Under the pieces are notes generated by a model. The model did not search any database. It was not told the DNA's origin and was given only the letters and a program-made list of their open reading frames with translations. DNA of 64,000 nt from Chloroflexi bacterium HGW-Chloroflexi-10 (GTDB lineage: Bacteria; Chloroflexota; Anaerolineae; Anaerolineales; Anaerolineaceae): assembly GCA_002840755.1 (NCBI GenBank), contig PHBZ01000003.1, positions 1-64,000 of the forward strand, given 5' to 3'. Positions 35,507 to 45,540 of the stretch are shown here, in pieces. Position numbers and translations under genes: made by a program. The first letter of the stretch is position 1. The number at the start of each line of letters is the position of its first letter.

Positions 35507-36691
35507 TTACTCGTTTGCCTTCAGAATTTGAGAGTTATAAATTGGAATTAGTTTTTTTCCAACTTCTCTCCAGTTTAATTCATTTTCTGCAATGCGAAGC
35601 TCATTATTTGAAAACAGATTTTGTAATTGTGGGTTTAAAAGCAAGTTGTAGGTGTTGCTAACAAATTTGAGTTCATCTACATCTGTTGCAATCCCAATTT
35701 GGTAGTTTTCAATATAAAATGACACATCACCAACATTTGTTGAAACTATTGGCAATCCTGCACTTATAAAGTCAAATAATTTTAAAGGCAACCTACCAAT
35801 ATTTGCAATCGAATTATTTAATGGTAGCCAACCCACATCACAACAGGATAAAAGAGATCCAATATCATCATCTATAATGTTATTTTCAACATAGATAGCA
35901 TCAGGAAATTCGGATAAAGAACGCAAATCAAAAGGGCAATAACCAATTAGCAATAAAACGATATTAGAGTTCAATTTGTGTAATTTGTCAAAGGCTTTAA
36001 CAGCAAACCTGGCATCATCGTTGAAAATTGTCCCTACATGTCCAATTATCATGTGTTGATCGCTAAATCCAAATGCCTTTTTTGCCATGCGTTTATCAAT
36101 TTTTTTAATAAATTTTGTATCACAGCCGTTAGGAAGCAAAATTATTTTATGTTTTTCTACACCCAATTTTAGGGCTCTGTCAATTAATGGATTACAAATA
36201 ATCGTATTAAAATCCACAGATGTTCGATAAATTTCTTCAAAAAATGTCTCTATTGGTCTAAGAAAAAATTTAATATATTTATTCGTCCTTTGTTCTATAG
36301 ACCCGCCTTTTCCAAACCAATCCGCCCAATCCATTATTAATGGAATATTCTTGATTTTATGTAGGAATATACTGGGGACTAAAACTGTTGGTCTTGAATC
36401 AAATGTGTGGATTAGGTCGTATTTTTTATTCAATAACCAAAGCAGGCGTCGACAAGTATTCCAAATATCCCATCCCGATCTTAACGATCCATTAAGCAGA
36501 TCAGGCATTTCAATTATTCTAACTTGATCAGAATAATATTGCTTAATTTTAAATTTATTCTCTTTTGATGTGGTAATAATATCTATAGCGTAACCATTAT
36601 TTTCTAGTATTTTAGCTAAATGAAAAGCTCTATGGTATGTCCCCTTGTTAATAACATTGTACGTAAGCATTAAAATCTTCTTTTTGCTCAT
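35507..36691 (-). CDS. GT4-family glycosyltransferase
   Basis: GT-B glycosyltransferase of 394 residues. The N-terminal domain starts KKILMLTYNVINKGTYHRAFH; the donor domain has IGHVGTIFNDDARFAVKAF and the sugar-binding region GRLPLKLFDFISAGLPIVSTNVGD. Instead of a classical EX7E it has KLFDFISAG, as some GT4 enzymes do. It lies three bases after the GT2 gene's stop. AT-rich codon use matches the neighbouring block. Donor and acceptor unknown. Confidence 0.82.
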   Translation of the reverse strand: MSKKKILMLTYNVINKGTYHRAFHLAKILENNGYAIDIITTSKENKFKIKQYYSDQVRIIEMPDLLNGSLRSGWDIWNTCRRLLWLLNKKYDLIHTFDSRPTVLVPSIFLHKIKNIPLIMDWADWFGKGGSIEQRTNKYIKFFLRPIETFFEEIYRTSVDFNTIICNPLIDRALKLGVEKHKIILLPNGCDTKFIKKIDKRMAKKAFGFSDQHMIIGHVGTIFNDDARFAVKAFDKLHKLNSNIVLLLIGYCPFDLRSLSEFPDAIYVENNIIDDDIGSLLSCCDVGWLPLNNSIANIGRLPLKLFDFISAGLPIVSTNVGDVSFYIENYQIGIATDVDELKFVSNTYNLLLNPQLQNLFSNNELRIAENELNWREVGKKLIPIYNSQILKANE

Positions 36692-36694
36692 GAT

Positions 36695-37597
36695 TTACTC
36701 TAAAACCCAACCATGAATTAAGCCTTTCCAATAGGAAAAGAGAGAAGTAAATTGAAATCGAAATAATAAACGAAACGTCCAAAGAATAGCACTTCCCAGT
36801 CTATATATGATTATTACCGTGGCCTGTATGGGACGCATATGTTTTTTGAAATATTTAGCACTATTGAGTGCCATATAATATTTTTCTATTGGGTTGTTTT
36901 CCCCCCCACTACTTTTTGACACTTTATGCCATATCTTTGCTTCCGGCAGTAAAAGCATTTTTATTTTTTTTTGATAAACCCGTAATGAAAAATCCATATC
37001 TTCATAATATAAAAAAAACTTTTCATCAAATTTTCCAACAGTTTCAAAAGTTTCTTTTTTTACCAGTAAGCAGCATCCAGTAAAAAATGTTCTCTCATTT
37101 GATCCTGAAGAGTCTATTGAAAAATTGGTTGTGGTTCTTTTCTCTAATAAAATAGGATTGATATATCCACCATGAGACCATATTTTCTCGGGATATTTTT
37201 GAAAATAAATTATTGGAGCAAAAACACCAGCATCGGGATAATCTTCATAGCCTTTAAGTATTTTTTCAAAAAATAATGGATCTAATACGGTATCATTATT
37301 TAGAATTAAGAAAAGTTTTGCATTATTTGAATCCGCATAATTAATTCCAATATTAAATCCTTTTGCAAAACCAAAATTTTTTTTATTTTCGATAATGGGG
37401 ATATCAGGAAACTTGTTTTTTAAGATAGCAGGAGAATTATCTGTGGAACCATTATCAACAATTAATATGGAAAAATTCTTAAAGGTCTGATTTTGAAGAG
37501 AGTTTACACAATCAATTGTATCAATTGAGTTATTCCAATTTAAAGTAATTACCCAAATTTCGTTTCGCTGAAGTTTCATAAATTGATTTACAAGCAC
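36695..37597 (-). CDS. GT2-family glycosyltransferase, rhamnosyltransferase-like
   Basis: GT-A glycosyltransferase of about 300 residues. VITLNWNNSIDTIDCVNSL opens the nucleotide-binding fold, followed by VDNGSTDNS, NFGFAKGFNIG, the metal-binding NNDT (DxD equivalent) and the catalytic-base region FLYYEDMDFSLR. This pattern is typical of WbbL/rhamnosyltransferase-like GT2 enzymes, though the sugar is not proven. The start is GTG; an ATG six codons inside is possible. This gene marks the edge of the AT-rich block: the gene six bases upstream has clearly higher GC. Confidence 0.85.
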   Translation of the reverse strand: MLVNQFMKLQRNEIWVITLNWNNSIDTIDCVNSLQNQTFKNFSILIVDNGSTDNSPAILKNKFPDIPIIENKKNFGFAKGFNIGINYADSNNAKLFLILNNDTVLDPLFFEKILKGYEDYPDAGVFAPIIYFQKYPEKIWSHGGYINPILLEKRTTTNFSIDSSGSNERTFFTGCCLLVKKETFETVGKFDEKFFLYYEDMDFSLRVYQKKIKMLLLPEAKIWHKVSKSSGGENNPIEKYYMALNSAKYFKKHMRPIQATVIIIYRLGSAILWTFRLLFRFQFTSLFSYWKGLIHGWVLE

Positions 37598-37603
37598 CTT
37601 AAA

Positions 37604-38539
37604 TTAAAGAATAGGATATTTAGCTTTATATGCTATCTCTTCCAACATCTTCCTATTACTGGCGATCAAATCGGCGATCAACCCATTCAACATGGTTTGA
37701 AAGCCGACGATGATTAACACGGCTGAAATGATAACGGATTGGACATGGCCGCCGCCTTGTCCCTGGAAGAAGAAGACCATATAACGCACACCCAGCGCAA
37801 AGCCGGCAGTTAGCATGATCAACCCTATGGTGAAAAACACACGGATGGCGCGGTACATAGCGTAGGCGCGGATGATAGTAATACTGGAACGGATCAAGTA
37901 GTCCCACATGCCGTGCATGAGTCGAGATGGACGCCGGGGTGGGTTGGTGCGGATGGGAACGGAGGCTACGCTGATATTGTGATTGCCAGCTTGAATCAGT
38001 GTCTCCAGGGTGTATGAGTAATTTGATAAAATGTTGGTGTGGAGTGCGGTTTCACGGGTCATGGCACGGAAACCGCTGGTGGCGTCCGGTATATCCAGCC
38101 CGGAAGCTTTCGAAACTACGTAACTGCCCAGGGTCTGTAATTTTCGTTTTAAGGGGGTAAAGGCTTCTTCTGTGGCTACGCCGCGGTCACCGATGACCAA
38201 CTCGGCATTTCCCTGTAAAATGGGTTGGATAAGTTTGGGAATATCCTGCGCTTCGTATTGGTTGTCTGCATCCGTGTTTACAATGATGTCAGCGCCCAAG
38301 CGGATACATGCATCCAGACCAGCGCGGAAAGCATTGGCTAATCCCTGATTTTTTCGCAGGCGGACAATGTGGTCAGCCCCATTGAGATGAGCGATTTCAG
38401 ATGTGTTATCCTGACTGCCGTCATCAATGATCAATATCTCTACCTGGTCGATTCCGTCTATGTGACGGGGAAGGGACTTAAGCGTTTCTGGAAGTGTAGT
38501 GGCTTCGTTATAACAGGGAATCTGGATGATTAATTTCAT
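37604..38539 (-). CDS. GT2 glycosyltransferase with C-terminal membrane helices (polyprenyl-phosphate sugar synthase-like)
   Basis: A 311-residue enzyme with [35 protein letters not shown] (DxD) and a conserved [15 protein letters not shown]. Two C-terminal transmembrane helices (about 230-290) follow. It matches dolichol/undecaprenyl-phosphate mannosyl- or glucosyltransferases such as DPM1/ArnC-like enzymes, which make the lipid donors used by GT-C enzymes. Two GT-C-like proteins encoded in this window could use its product. It is the first gene of the long minus-strand group and diverges from a lipoprotein gene. Confidence 0.88.
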   Translation of the reverse strand: MKLIIQIPCYNEATTLPETLKSLPRHIDGIDQVEILIIDDGSQDNTSEIAHLNGADHIVRLRKNQGLANAFRAGLDACIRLGADIIVNTDADNQYEAQDIPKLIQPILQGNAELVIGDRGVATEEAFTPLKRKLQTLGSYVVSKASGLDIPDATSGFRAMTRETALHTNILSNYSYTLETLIQAGNHNISVASVPIRTNPPRRPSRLMHGMWDYLIRSSITIIRAYAMYRAIRVFFTIGLIMLTAGFALGVRYMVFFFQGQGGGHVQSVIISAVLIIVGFQTMLNGLIADLIASNRKMLEEIAYKAKYPIL

Positions 38540-38665
38540 AGAATAGTTTGCCCAGCATGATTGATTAATTACCGATAGTATAACATAGGCAGGCGTTTAT
38601 ACCATTCTACCTGTGGTTTGAAAAAAAAACGGTTTATTTGTTTATAATAAGGAAAGGAGTGTGAT

Positions 38666-39343
38666 ATGCAAAGGGCTCTTCTGGTTGCACTAATTCTTTT
38701 TTTGTCTTTAGCATGTGCGGTATTACCCAATGCTTCCGCGGATCAGATACTAGAAACAGGATTTCCTACTATTTCGAATCCTATATTAGAAAATTCCCCT
38801 GTAGAGATAAATACACCGGAAATACAACCTACAATGCTCCCCACTCAGACAGAGATACCAGCAGAAATACCGGCGATTGAGGCATCTCCTGTGGGAGATA
38901 TCCTGAATTTGGAAGCAGAAGCTGACGAGGATACGGTTCTTTTCGGTACGCAGACGATATTGCCCATTTTATTACCAAATTTTGTTTATCCTGAGTTGGG
39001 ATGTGCATGGATGGGCGTGGCCGGACAGGTTTTTGGGAAGGATGGTTCTCCGGTGGAAGGACTGGTAGTGGTTGTTGAAGGATTGATCAATGATCAAAAG
39101 GTTGAAGGTTTAGGTTTCACCGGTTTATCTCCGGCTTATGGCCCGGGAGGTTTTGAAATTCAAATAGCAAATGAAAGTATCGGGGGGATTTTCTGGATTC
39201 AGGTTTTTGACCAATCTGGCAATCCGATAACAGGTGTCTATTCATATGTTATGCCGGGTACATGCGAACAAAATCTGGCGATCATAAATTTTACTCAGGG
39301 GATTACGGAATTTCAGGTTTTTGTTCCTGTTATTACAAAATAG
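38666..39343 (+). CDS. Lipoprotein with C-terminal beta-sandwich domain
   Basis: A 225-residue protein with lipobox LSLAC (Cys17), a Pro/Thr/Glu-rich linker (about 25-80), and a domain of about 120 residues. The domain contains WMGVAGQVFGKDGSPVEGLVV, resembling a carboxypeptidase-regulatory-like or immunoglobulin-like fold. AAAGGAG precedes the ATG by seven bases. Similar linker and domain style occur in the small lipoprotein at 29 kb. No enzymatic motif; surface scaffold or matrix role is possible. It is a single gene followed by the promoter of the large operon. Confidence 0.7.
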   Translation: MQRALLVALILFLSLACAVLPNASADQILETGFPTISNPILENSPVEINTPEIQPTMLPTQTEIPAEIPAIEASPVGDILNLEAEADEDTVLFGTQTILPILLPNFVYPELGCAWMGVAGQVFGKDGSPVEGLVVVVEGLINDQKVEGLGFTGLSPAYGPGGFEIQIANESIGGIFWIQVFDQSGNPITGVYSYVMPGTCEQNLAIINFTQGITEFQVFVPVITK

Positions 39344-39375
39344 GAACTGATAGGGCAGCTGAAATTTTTAAGTAC

Positions 39376-39404
39376 TTGACCGGATAAGCTGGCTGGTTTA
39401 TAAT
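39376..39404 (+). promoter_or_regulatory. Sigma-70-type promoter of the large polysaccharide operon
   Basis: TTGACC (39376-39381), 17-base spacer, TATAAT (39399-39404). The start of transcription is expected near 39411, only about 15 bases before the regulator's ATG, and no ribosome binding site is visible there. Confidence 0.8.
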
Positions 39405-39418
39405 TCAGCAACTGAATT
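39402..39418. promoter_or_regulatory. Palindromic operator candidate over the promoter
   Basis: Inverted repeat AATTCAG-CAA-CTGAATT overlaps the -10 and the expected transcription start. A related half-site GCAGCTGAAATTTTTA lies at 39355-39370, upstream of the -35. The first gene of the operon is a winged-helix regulator, so autorepression is plausible. Confidence 0.55.
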
Positions 39419-39425
39419 TTAGCCT

Positions 39426-40867
<1,442 letters not shown>

Positions 40868-40900
40868 TTGGAAGGAACCCTGTTTTTTGGGTGAAAAATC

Positions 40901-41752
40901 ATGGCAGTAAATCATACGCAATCACCTGTCACTTACTTACGCCCTGCCAAAGGTTTGGCTGCATTAAATTTACGCGACCTTTGGGAATATCGTGAGTTAA
41001 CCCTGTTTTTGACGTGGCGTGATTTAAAAGTGCGCTATAAGCAAACTCTGCTGGGCTTTTCCTGGGTAATTTTGCAGCCGGTGATTAACCTGGTGGTGTT
41101 TAACATTCTGTTCGGAAATTTGCTGAATGTACCAACTGATAACATTCCATACCCGATTTTCTTTGTATCTGCTTATTTGCCCTGGGAATATTTTTCTGGT
41201 TCATTGACGCGTTCTTCCAGTAGTCTGGTTGGCAGTGCTAATTTAATCAGCAAAATCTATTTTCCGCGTATGGTTATTCCAATCTCCAGTGTTTTATCCC
41301 GTTTGGTGGATTTTGCGGTTTCCTTCATTGTATTGATTGTCTTAATGGTGATTTATAAAATAGTACCAACATTTAATCTGTTATTTCTTCCTTTGTTTTT
41401 ATTATTGGCCATGATTACCGCTTTGGGTGTGGGGCTCTGGCTTTCTGCGCTCAACGTGCGTTTTCGCGATATTAATTATCTGGTGCCGTTTTTGGTGCAA
41501 ATCTGGATGTTTGTGACTCCGGTTATTTACGGTTCCAGCCTGATCCCGGAACAATTTCGCTTTATATTAGGTCTTAACCCTATGACCGGTGTTGTGGAAG
41601 GTTTCCGTTGGGCGATTTTGGGAGGGCAGCTTTCTACAGCTTACCATCCGGGGCCGCTATTTATTATATCCATCGTGATTACACTGATTATCCTGGTTAC
41701 GGGTATCTTTTTCTTCCGGAATACGGAAAGAACATTTGCGGATGTGATCTGA
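40901..41752 (+). CDS. wzm: Polysaccharide ABC exporter permease (Wzm-like), system 2
   Basis: ABC-2 permease of 283 residues with about six helices. DLKVRYKQTLLGFSWVILQP is the family's N-terminal amphipathic signature and LNPMTGVVEGFRWAI the C-terminal one. Its stop and the ATPase start share one base (TGATG), so they are made as a pair. The sequence is a better match to the classical O-antigen Wzm than the permease at 1.2 kb. It would export the product of this operon, whose ATPase carries a sugar-recognition domain. Confidence 0.93.
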   Translation: MAVNHTQSPVTYLRPAKGLAALNLRDLWEYRELTLFLTWRDLKVRYKQTLLGFSWVILQPVINLVVFNILFGNLLNVPTDNIPYPIFFVSAYLPWEYFSGSLTRSSSSLVGSANLISKIYFPRMVIPISSVLSRLVDFAVSFIVLIVLMVIYKIVPTFNLLFLPLFLLLAMITALGVGLWLSALNVRFRDINYLVPFLVQIWMFVTPVIYGSSLIPEQFRFILGLNPMTGVVEGFRWAILGGQLSTAYHPGPLFIISIVITLIILVTGIFFFRNTERTFADVI

Positions 41753-43014
41753 TGAGCGATACAGTTATTCACATCAAAAATCTTTCTAAAAAATACCGGA
41801 TTGGTGCTGCCCAGGAAAGGCACGATACGCTTCGTGACCTGATGGTGGACACATTTTCCAACCCATTTAAAAAGAATAAACTGCGTGCCGAAAATTCAAC
41901 TTTATGGGCTTTGCGTGATATCAGTTTCGATGTGGAACGCGGGTCTGTGTTAGGAATTGTGGGGCGGAATGGTGCCGGAAAAAGTACCCTGCTTAAAGTT
42001 CTTTCCCGGGTTACCGACCCAACCAGTGGTTTCGGTGAAATTCATGGCAGGGTAGGGTCTTTGTTGGAAGTTGGCACCGGGTTTCACCCTGAATTGACCG
42101 GCCGGGAAAACATTTTTTTGAACGGTGCCATTCTGGGAATGCACCGCCAGGAAATAGATGCGAAATTTGACGAGATTGTAGAATTTTCTGAAGTGTCTAA
42201 ATTTATTGATACACCGGTTAAACGTTATTCGAGTGGTATGTATCTTCGTTTAGCCTTCGCCGTGGCTGCTCATCTGGAACCTGAGATTCTGGTTGTAGAC
42301 GAAGTGCTGGCTGTGGGAGATGCAGAATTTCAACGTAAATGCCTGGGCAAAATGAGTGATGTGGCTAACCAAGGTCGCACTGTACTTTTTGTCTCGCACA
42401 ATATGTCCGCTGTTTTGCGTCTGACTACCGAAGCGATTGTTCTGGAGAAGGGGCGAATTTCAATGCGAGCCCCAACCGCAGAAGCTGTGGATTACTACCT
42501 TTCCAGCGGCTTTGCTGAAAGCGGAGAGCGTCTTTGGGATGTGGACGAAATACCTGCCACTGCTGAACCCTTCCAGCCGATTGCCTTACGAATTAAGAAC
42601 GCTGCCGGTCTGGTGGTTAATACCATCCGCTCAGTAGAAATGATGCAAATTGAATTTGAATACCAATTACGCGCCCCCGTAACTGGATTACGTGTCGGTT
42701 TGTATTTGATGAGTACACGGGGTGAATTTATTTTCACTACATTTGATATCGATGAAGCAGAAAAATTTGACGCATACACAGTGCGTGATGCCGGCCATTA
42801 TTTCAGCCGTTGTAATATTCCGGCAGATGTATTTAATGAAGGCCGGTTTGTCGTGGGTGTGAACGCCAGTACCTACCGGATTCGTAGATACTTTCAGGAT
42901 GAACGGGCAATAACATTTAATGTGGACCCCGCTGGGGCTCCAGGTATGCAATGGGCTGAACCGCGATTGGGTCCGATTCGCCCACGTTTGAATTGGCAAA
43001 TAGAGAAGAGCTAA
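41752..43014 (+). CDS. wzt: Polysaccharide ABC exporter ATPase with C-terminal substrate-binding domain (long Wzt), system 2
   Basis: A 420-residue ATPase. Walker A is GRNGAGKS (71-78), the signature is YSSGMYLR (159-166), Walker B is ILVVDEV (179-185), and the switch region is VSHNM. Residues about 275-420 form a beta-sandwich C-terminal domain like the one in E. coli O8/O9a Wzt, which recognizes the finished, capped polymer end. The start is the ATG overlapping the permease stop; a frame extending further upstream lies inside the permease gene. A terminal modification (methyl, sulfate or acid sugar) made by this operon may be the export signal. Confidence 0.93.
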   Translation: MSDTVIHIKNLSKKYRIGAAQERHDTLRDLMVDTFSNPFKKNKLRAENSTLWALRDISFDVERGSVLGIVGRNGAGKSTLLKVLSRVTDPTSGFGEIHGRVGSLLEVGTGFHPELTGRENIFLNGAILGMHRQEIDAKFDEIVEFSEVSKFIDTPVKRYSSGMYLRLAFAVAAHLEPEILVVDEVLAVGDAEFQRKCLGKMSDVANQGRTVLFVSHNMSAVLRLTTEAIVLEKGRISMRAPTAEAVDYYLSSGFAESGERLWDVDEIPATAEPFQPIALRIKNAAGLVVNTIRSVEMMQIEFEYQLRAPVTGLRVGLYLMSTRGEFIFTTFDIDEAEKFDAYTVRDAGHYFSRCNIPADVFNEGRFVVGVNASTYRIRRYFQDERAITFNVDPAGAPGMQWAEPRLGPIRPRLNWQIEKS

Positions 43015-43015
43015 A

Positions 43016-44626
43016 ATGACCATCGTTGGCAAAGAAGCAATCAAGAAGTTTTTTGGTAATGTTCCGTATACCGCGGAGTTGTACTGGTTGTTCCGCCAGC
43101 AAGGAAAACCGATTAATCGGTTTTCCTTACAGCACCTGGATGCAAATATACCCATGCTGGTTGAGCAGGCACAGGCTTTGCGCGAACAGGCACAGCCAGG
43201 TAAAAAAGTATTTTTGTTTGCCACATTGCATTATTGGATTGAGCATACAGCATTATTGGGCTTAGCTTTGGCGTCACAGGGACATGATGTGACCCTGGGA
43301 TATTTACCATTTTCAGAATGGCGCACGCCTATTAATCGCTTTGACCTGCGCCGCCAGAATATTTATGCGCGTAATGTTCTGGGAAAAATTGCGCCGCTGG
43401 TGAATGCTGTTTCTTTCATCAGTAAAAGAGCTCCTTATGTACCTTTGAGCAGTGAACTGGAAGAAGCTGTTAAGCAAGTCAGTGTTTATGATACACAGTA
43501 TACGGACCAAATTGAAGATATTGATCCTGCCAGCGATATCTACAAATTGCGTTATCGGCGAAACCGGGATGCAGCCCAAACCATTTTGGCGTGGCTTCGC
43601 TCTCAAAGACCAGATGTTGTTATTGTGCCGAATGGCACTATTATGGAATTAGGTGTTTGTTATCGGGTGGCACGTTCTTTAAAAATCCCAACTGAAACGT
43701 ATGAATTCAGTGATCAACGAAACCGCTTTTGGATGGCTCAGAATTCTGAGGTGATGCGCCAGGATACTAATGCGTTATGGGAGACTCGTAAAGAAACTCT
43801 TTTAACTGAAAAACAAATGGAAAAAGTGCGTTCTTTAATGATGGCTCGCCAGAAAGCTAGCTTATGGGAAAATTTCTCGCGTCTATGGCAGGGGGTTCCA
43901 ACACAGGGTGCTGAAAAGACTCGCAAAAATTTAGGTCTGGATGAACGACCGATCATTTTATTGCCAACTAATGTATTGGGCGACAGCCTAACATTAGGCC
44001 GTCAGGTTTTTACCAAGAGCATGGCGGAGTGGATTGAAAGAACTGTACAATATTTTGTGGCAAGGGAAGATGCACAATTAGTTATCCGGGTACATCCCGG
44101 AGAAATCAAGACTCGGGGTGTATCGATGGTGGAGATCATTCACCGGCTATTGCCTGAATTACCAGCTCATATCCATCTGATCAGGCCAGAAGATAAAGTG
44201 AATACCTATGATCTGGTTGAGATTACCGATATTGGCCTGGTATATACCACCACCGTTGGTATGGAGATGGCTATGAGTGGAATTCCAACCATTGTAGTTG
44301 GTAATACTCATTATCGGGAACGCGGCTTTACCCATGATCCGGATTCGTATGTAAATTATTACAAATTACTGGGTTCCATGCTGGAGAATCCGGCCAAATA
44401 CCGCCTTTTGCGGGACAGAATTGATTTAGCATGGAAGTATGCCTATCACTTTTTCTTTGATTTTCCACGTCCATTCCCATGGCATTTAATCCGTATGTGG
44501 GATGATGTCAAGGAAAATGATTTCCGAAAGGTTTTTAGTGAGCAGGGAATGGCTGAGTATGGCGATTCCTTCCGTTATTTATTAGGAGACAAATTGGATT
44601 GGACTACTGCCAAATATATCGATTAA
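43016..44626 (+). CDS. Capsule-polysaccharide-type GT-B transferase (KpsC/KpsS-like), copy 1
   Basis: A 536-residue protein beginning one base after the Wzt stop. The C-terminal half has LVIRVHPGE, a conserved VYTTTVGMEMAMSGIPTIV and NTHYRERGFTHDPD, the pattern of capsule-synthesis proteins related to KpsC/KpsS (Kdo transferases). The N-terminal half has VFLFATLHYWIEHTALLGLALASQGHDV, typical of a GT-B acceptor domain. It carries a perfect 28-base palindrome in codons 29-38. Relatives at 53.5 and 58.9 kb share the HP(x)E and T/S-x-x-x-x-E-A layout. It could transfer an acidic sugar; donor unknown. Confidence 0.72.
   Translation: MTIVGKEAIKKFFGNVPYTAELYWLFRQQGKPINRFSLQHLDANIPMLVEQAQALREQAQPGKKVFLFATLHYWIEHTALLGLALASQGHDVTLGYLPFSEWRTPINRFDLRRQNIYARNVLGKIAPLVNAVSFISKRAPYVPLSSELEEAVKQVSVYDTQYTDQIEDIDPASDIYKLRYRRNRDAAQTILAWLRSQRPDVVIVPNGTIMELGVCYRVARSLKIPTETYEFSDQRNRFWMAQNSEVMRQDTNALWETRKETLLTEKQMEKVRSLMMARQKASLWENFSRLWQGVPTQGAEKTRKNLGLDERPIILLPTNVLGDSLTLGRQVFTKSMAEWIERTVQYFVAREDAQLVIRVHPGEIKTRGVSMVEIIHRLLPELPAHIHLIRPEDKVNTYDLVEITDIGLVYTTTVGMEMAMSGIPTIVVGNTHYRERGFTHDPDSYVNYYKLLGSMLENPAKYRLLRDRIDLAWKYAYHFFFDFPRPFPWHLIRMWDDVKENDFRKVFSEQGMAEYGDSFRYLLGDKLDWTTAKYID
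43101..43128. repeat. Perfect 28-base palindrome inside a coding region
   Basis: The left half AAGGAAAACCGATT is followed directly by its exact reverse complement AATCGGTTTTCCTT, so in RNA it could form a stem of about 11-12 pairs with a tight loop. It lies 85 bases past the ATG of the capsule-type transferase gene and encodes QGKPINRFSL in frame. Confidence 0.85.
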
Positions 44627-44636
44627 GGTGTAATCA

Positions 44637-45515
44637 ATGAGTGATGTTGAAGTAAAACAACAAGTGCGCAAGTTCTATGACCAGGTTGGTTGGCAGGTGG
44701 TCTCTGATGGTTTTTACCAGAATGCGCGCTATGAAGATTTAAGACCGGTTTCCCGAGAATATATTGAACGCTGCCATCAGCGGGTTAACCGTCATTTGGT
44801 TAAGCCGGGCAAATATCTTCTGGACGCGGGTTCAGGCCCTATCCAATATCCAGTTTATCTGACTTATATGGATGGATATCAATACCGTCTCTGTGCAGAC
44901 ATTTCGATTGTTGCTTTGCAGGAGGCACGTAAACGAATTGGGGATCGCGGACTTTTTGTAGTTGCCGACGTTGCCAACCTGCCTTTTAAAGCGGATGCAT
45001 TTCAGGGTGTCGTTTCATTGCATACCTTACATCATTTGCCGATTGCAGAACAGAAAAAAGCATATCAGGACCTGTACAGAGTGCTTGATGTGGGATCTGC
45101 AGCGGTGTTGGTGAATGGCTGGACCGAATCAAAATTGATGAAACGTTGGCACTGGTTGGAAAGGTTAATGGAGGGTGTCGGTGGTTGGGTTGCCCGTTTG
45201 CGCGGCAAAAAACCAGCCGAAGTGACCCTTGTGGAGAAAAAAGAGAAGGGTCAGAATTCTGTCACGAAACCCACAGGAACATTTGTGGAAAAATTGGATG
45301 CCAATTGGCTGCGCAGGGAACTGGCAGGAAAAGATTTGCAAATTCTGGTTTGGCGTAGTGTAAGTGTCCGCTTTTTGCGAGCAGTAATTCATACACCTTT
45401 GGCCGGAAAGTTATGGTTGAAGTTATTATTTGCCCTGGAAGAAAGCAATCCCACATATTATGGGGAATTGGGGCAGTATCCATTAATTGTTTTTCGTAAG
45501 AAAAACGGGATTTGA
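44637..45515 (+). CDS. Class I SAM-dependent methyltransferase
   Basis: A 292-residue protein. Motif I is LLDAGSGPIQYPVYL near residue 61, strand 2 ends in ADIS, and the post-I region VSLHTLHHLP is typical of Methyltransf_11. The C-terminal 100 residues contain a basic helical insert (RLRGKKPAEVTLVEKKEKG) and an aromatic tail. It is 10 bases after the capsule-type transferase gene, so it probably modifies the same glycan. Terminal O-methylation is a known capping signal recognized by long Wzt proteins, and this is a candidate for that role (inference). Confidence 0.8.
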   Translation: MSDVEVKQQVRKFYDQVGWQVVSDGFYQNARYEDLRPVSREYIERCHQRVNRHLVKPGKYLLDAGSGPIQYPVYLTYMDGYQYRLCADISIVALQEARKRIGDRGLFVVADVANLPFKADAFQGVVSLHTLHHLPIAEQKKAYQDLYRVLDVGSAAVLVNGWTESKLMKRWHWLERLMEGVGGWVARLRGKKPAEVTLVEKKEKGQNSVTKPTGTFVEKLDANWLRRELAGKDLQILVWRSVSVRFLRAVIHTPLAGKLWLKLLFALEESNPTYYGELGQYPLIVFRKKNGI

Positions 45516-45540
45516 TTGAAGAAAGTTACGGAGTAAAACA

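Noticed and set aside
41608..41751. 48-codon N-terminal extension of the second Wzt
   Set aside because: Lies entirely inside the permease gene in another frame; the ATG sharing a base with the permease stop gives the family's normal start.
42688..43224. 178-residue minus-strand frame over the end of wzt and the next gene
   Set aside because: Shadow of two strongly supported plus-strand genes; cysteine-rich composition with no family.
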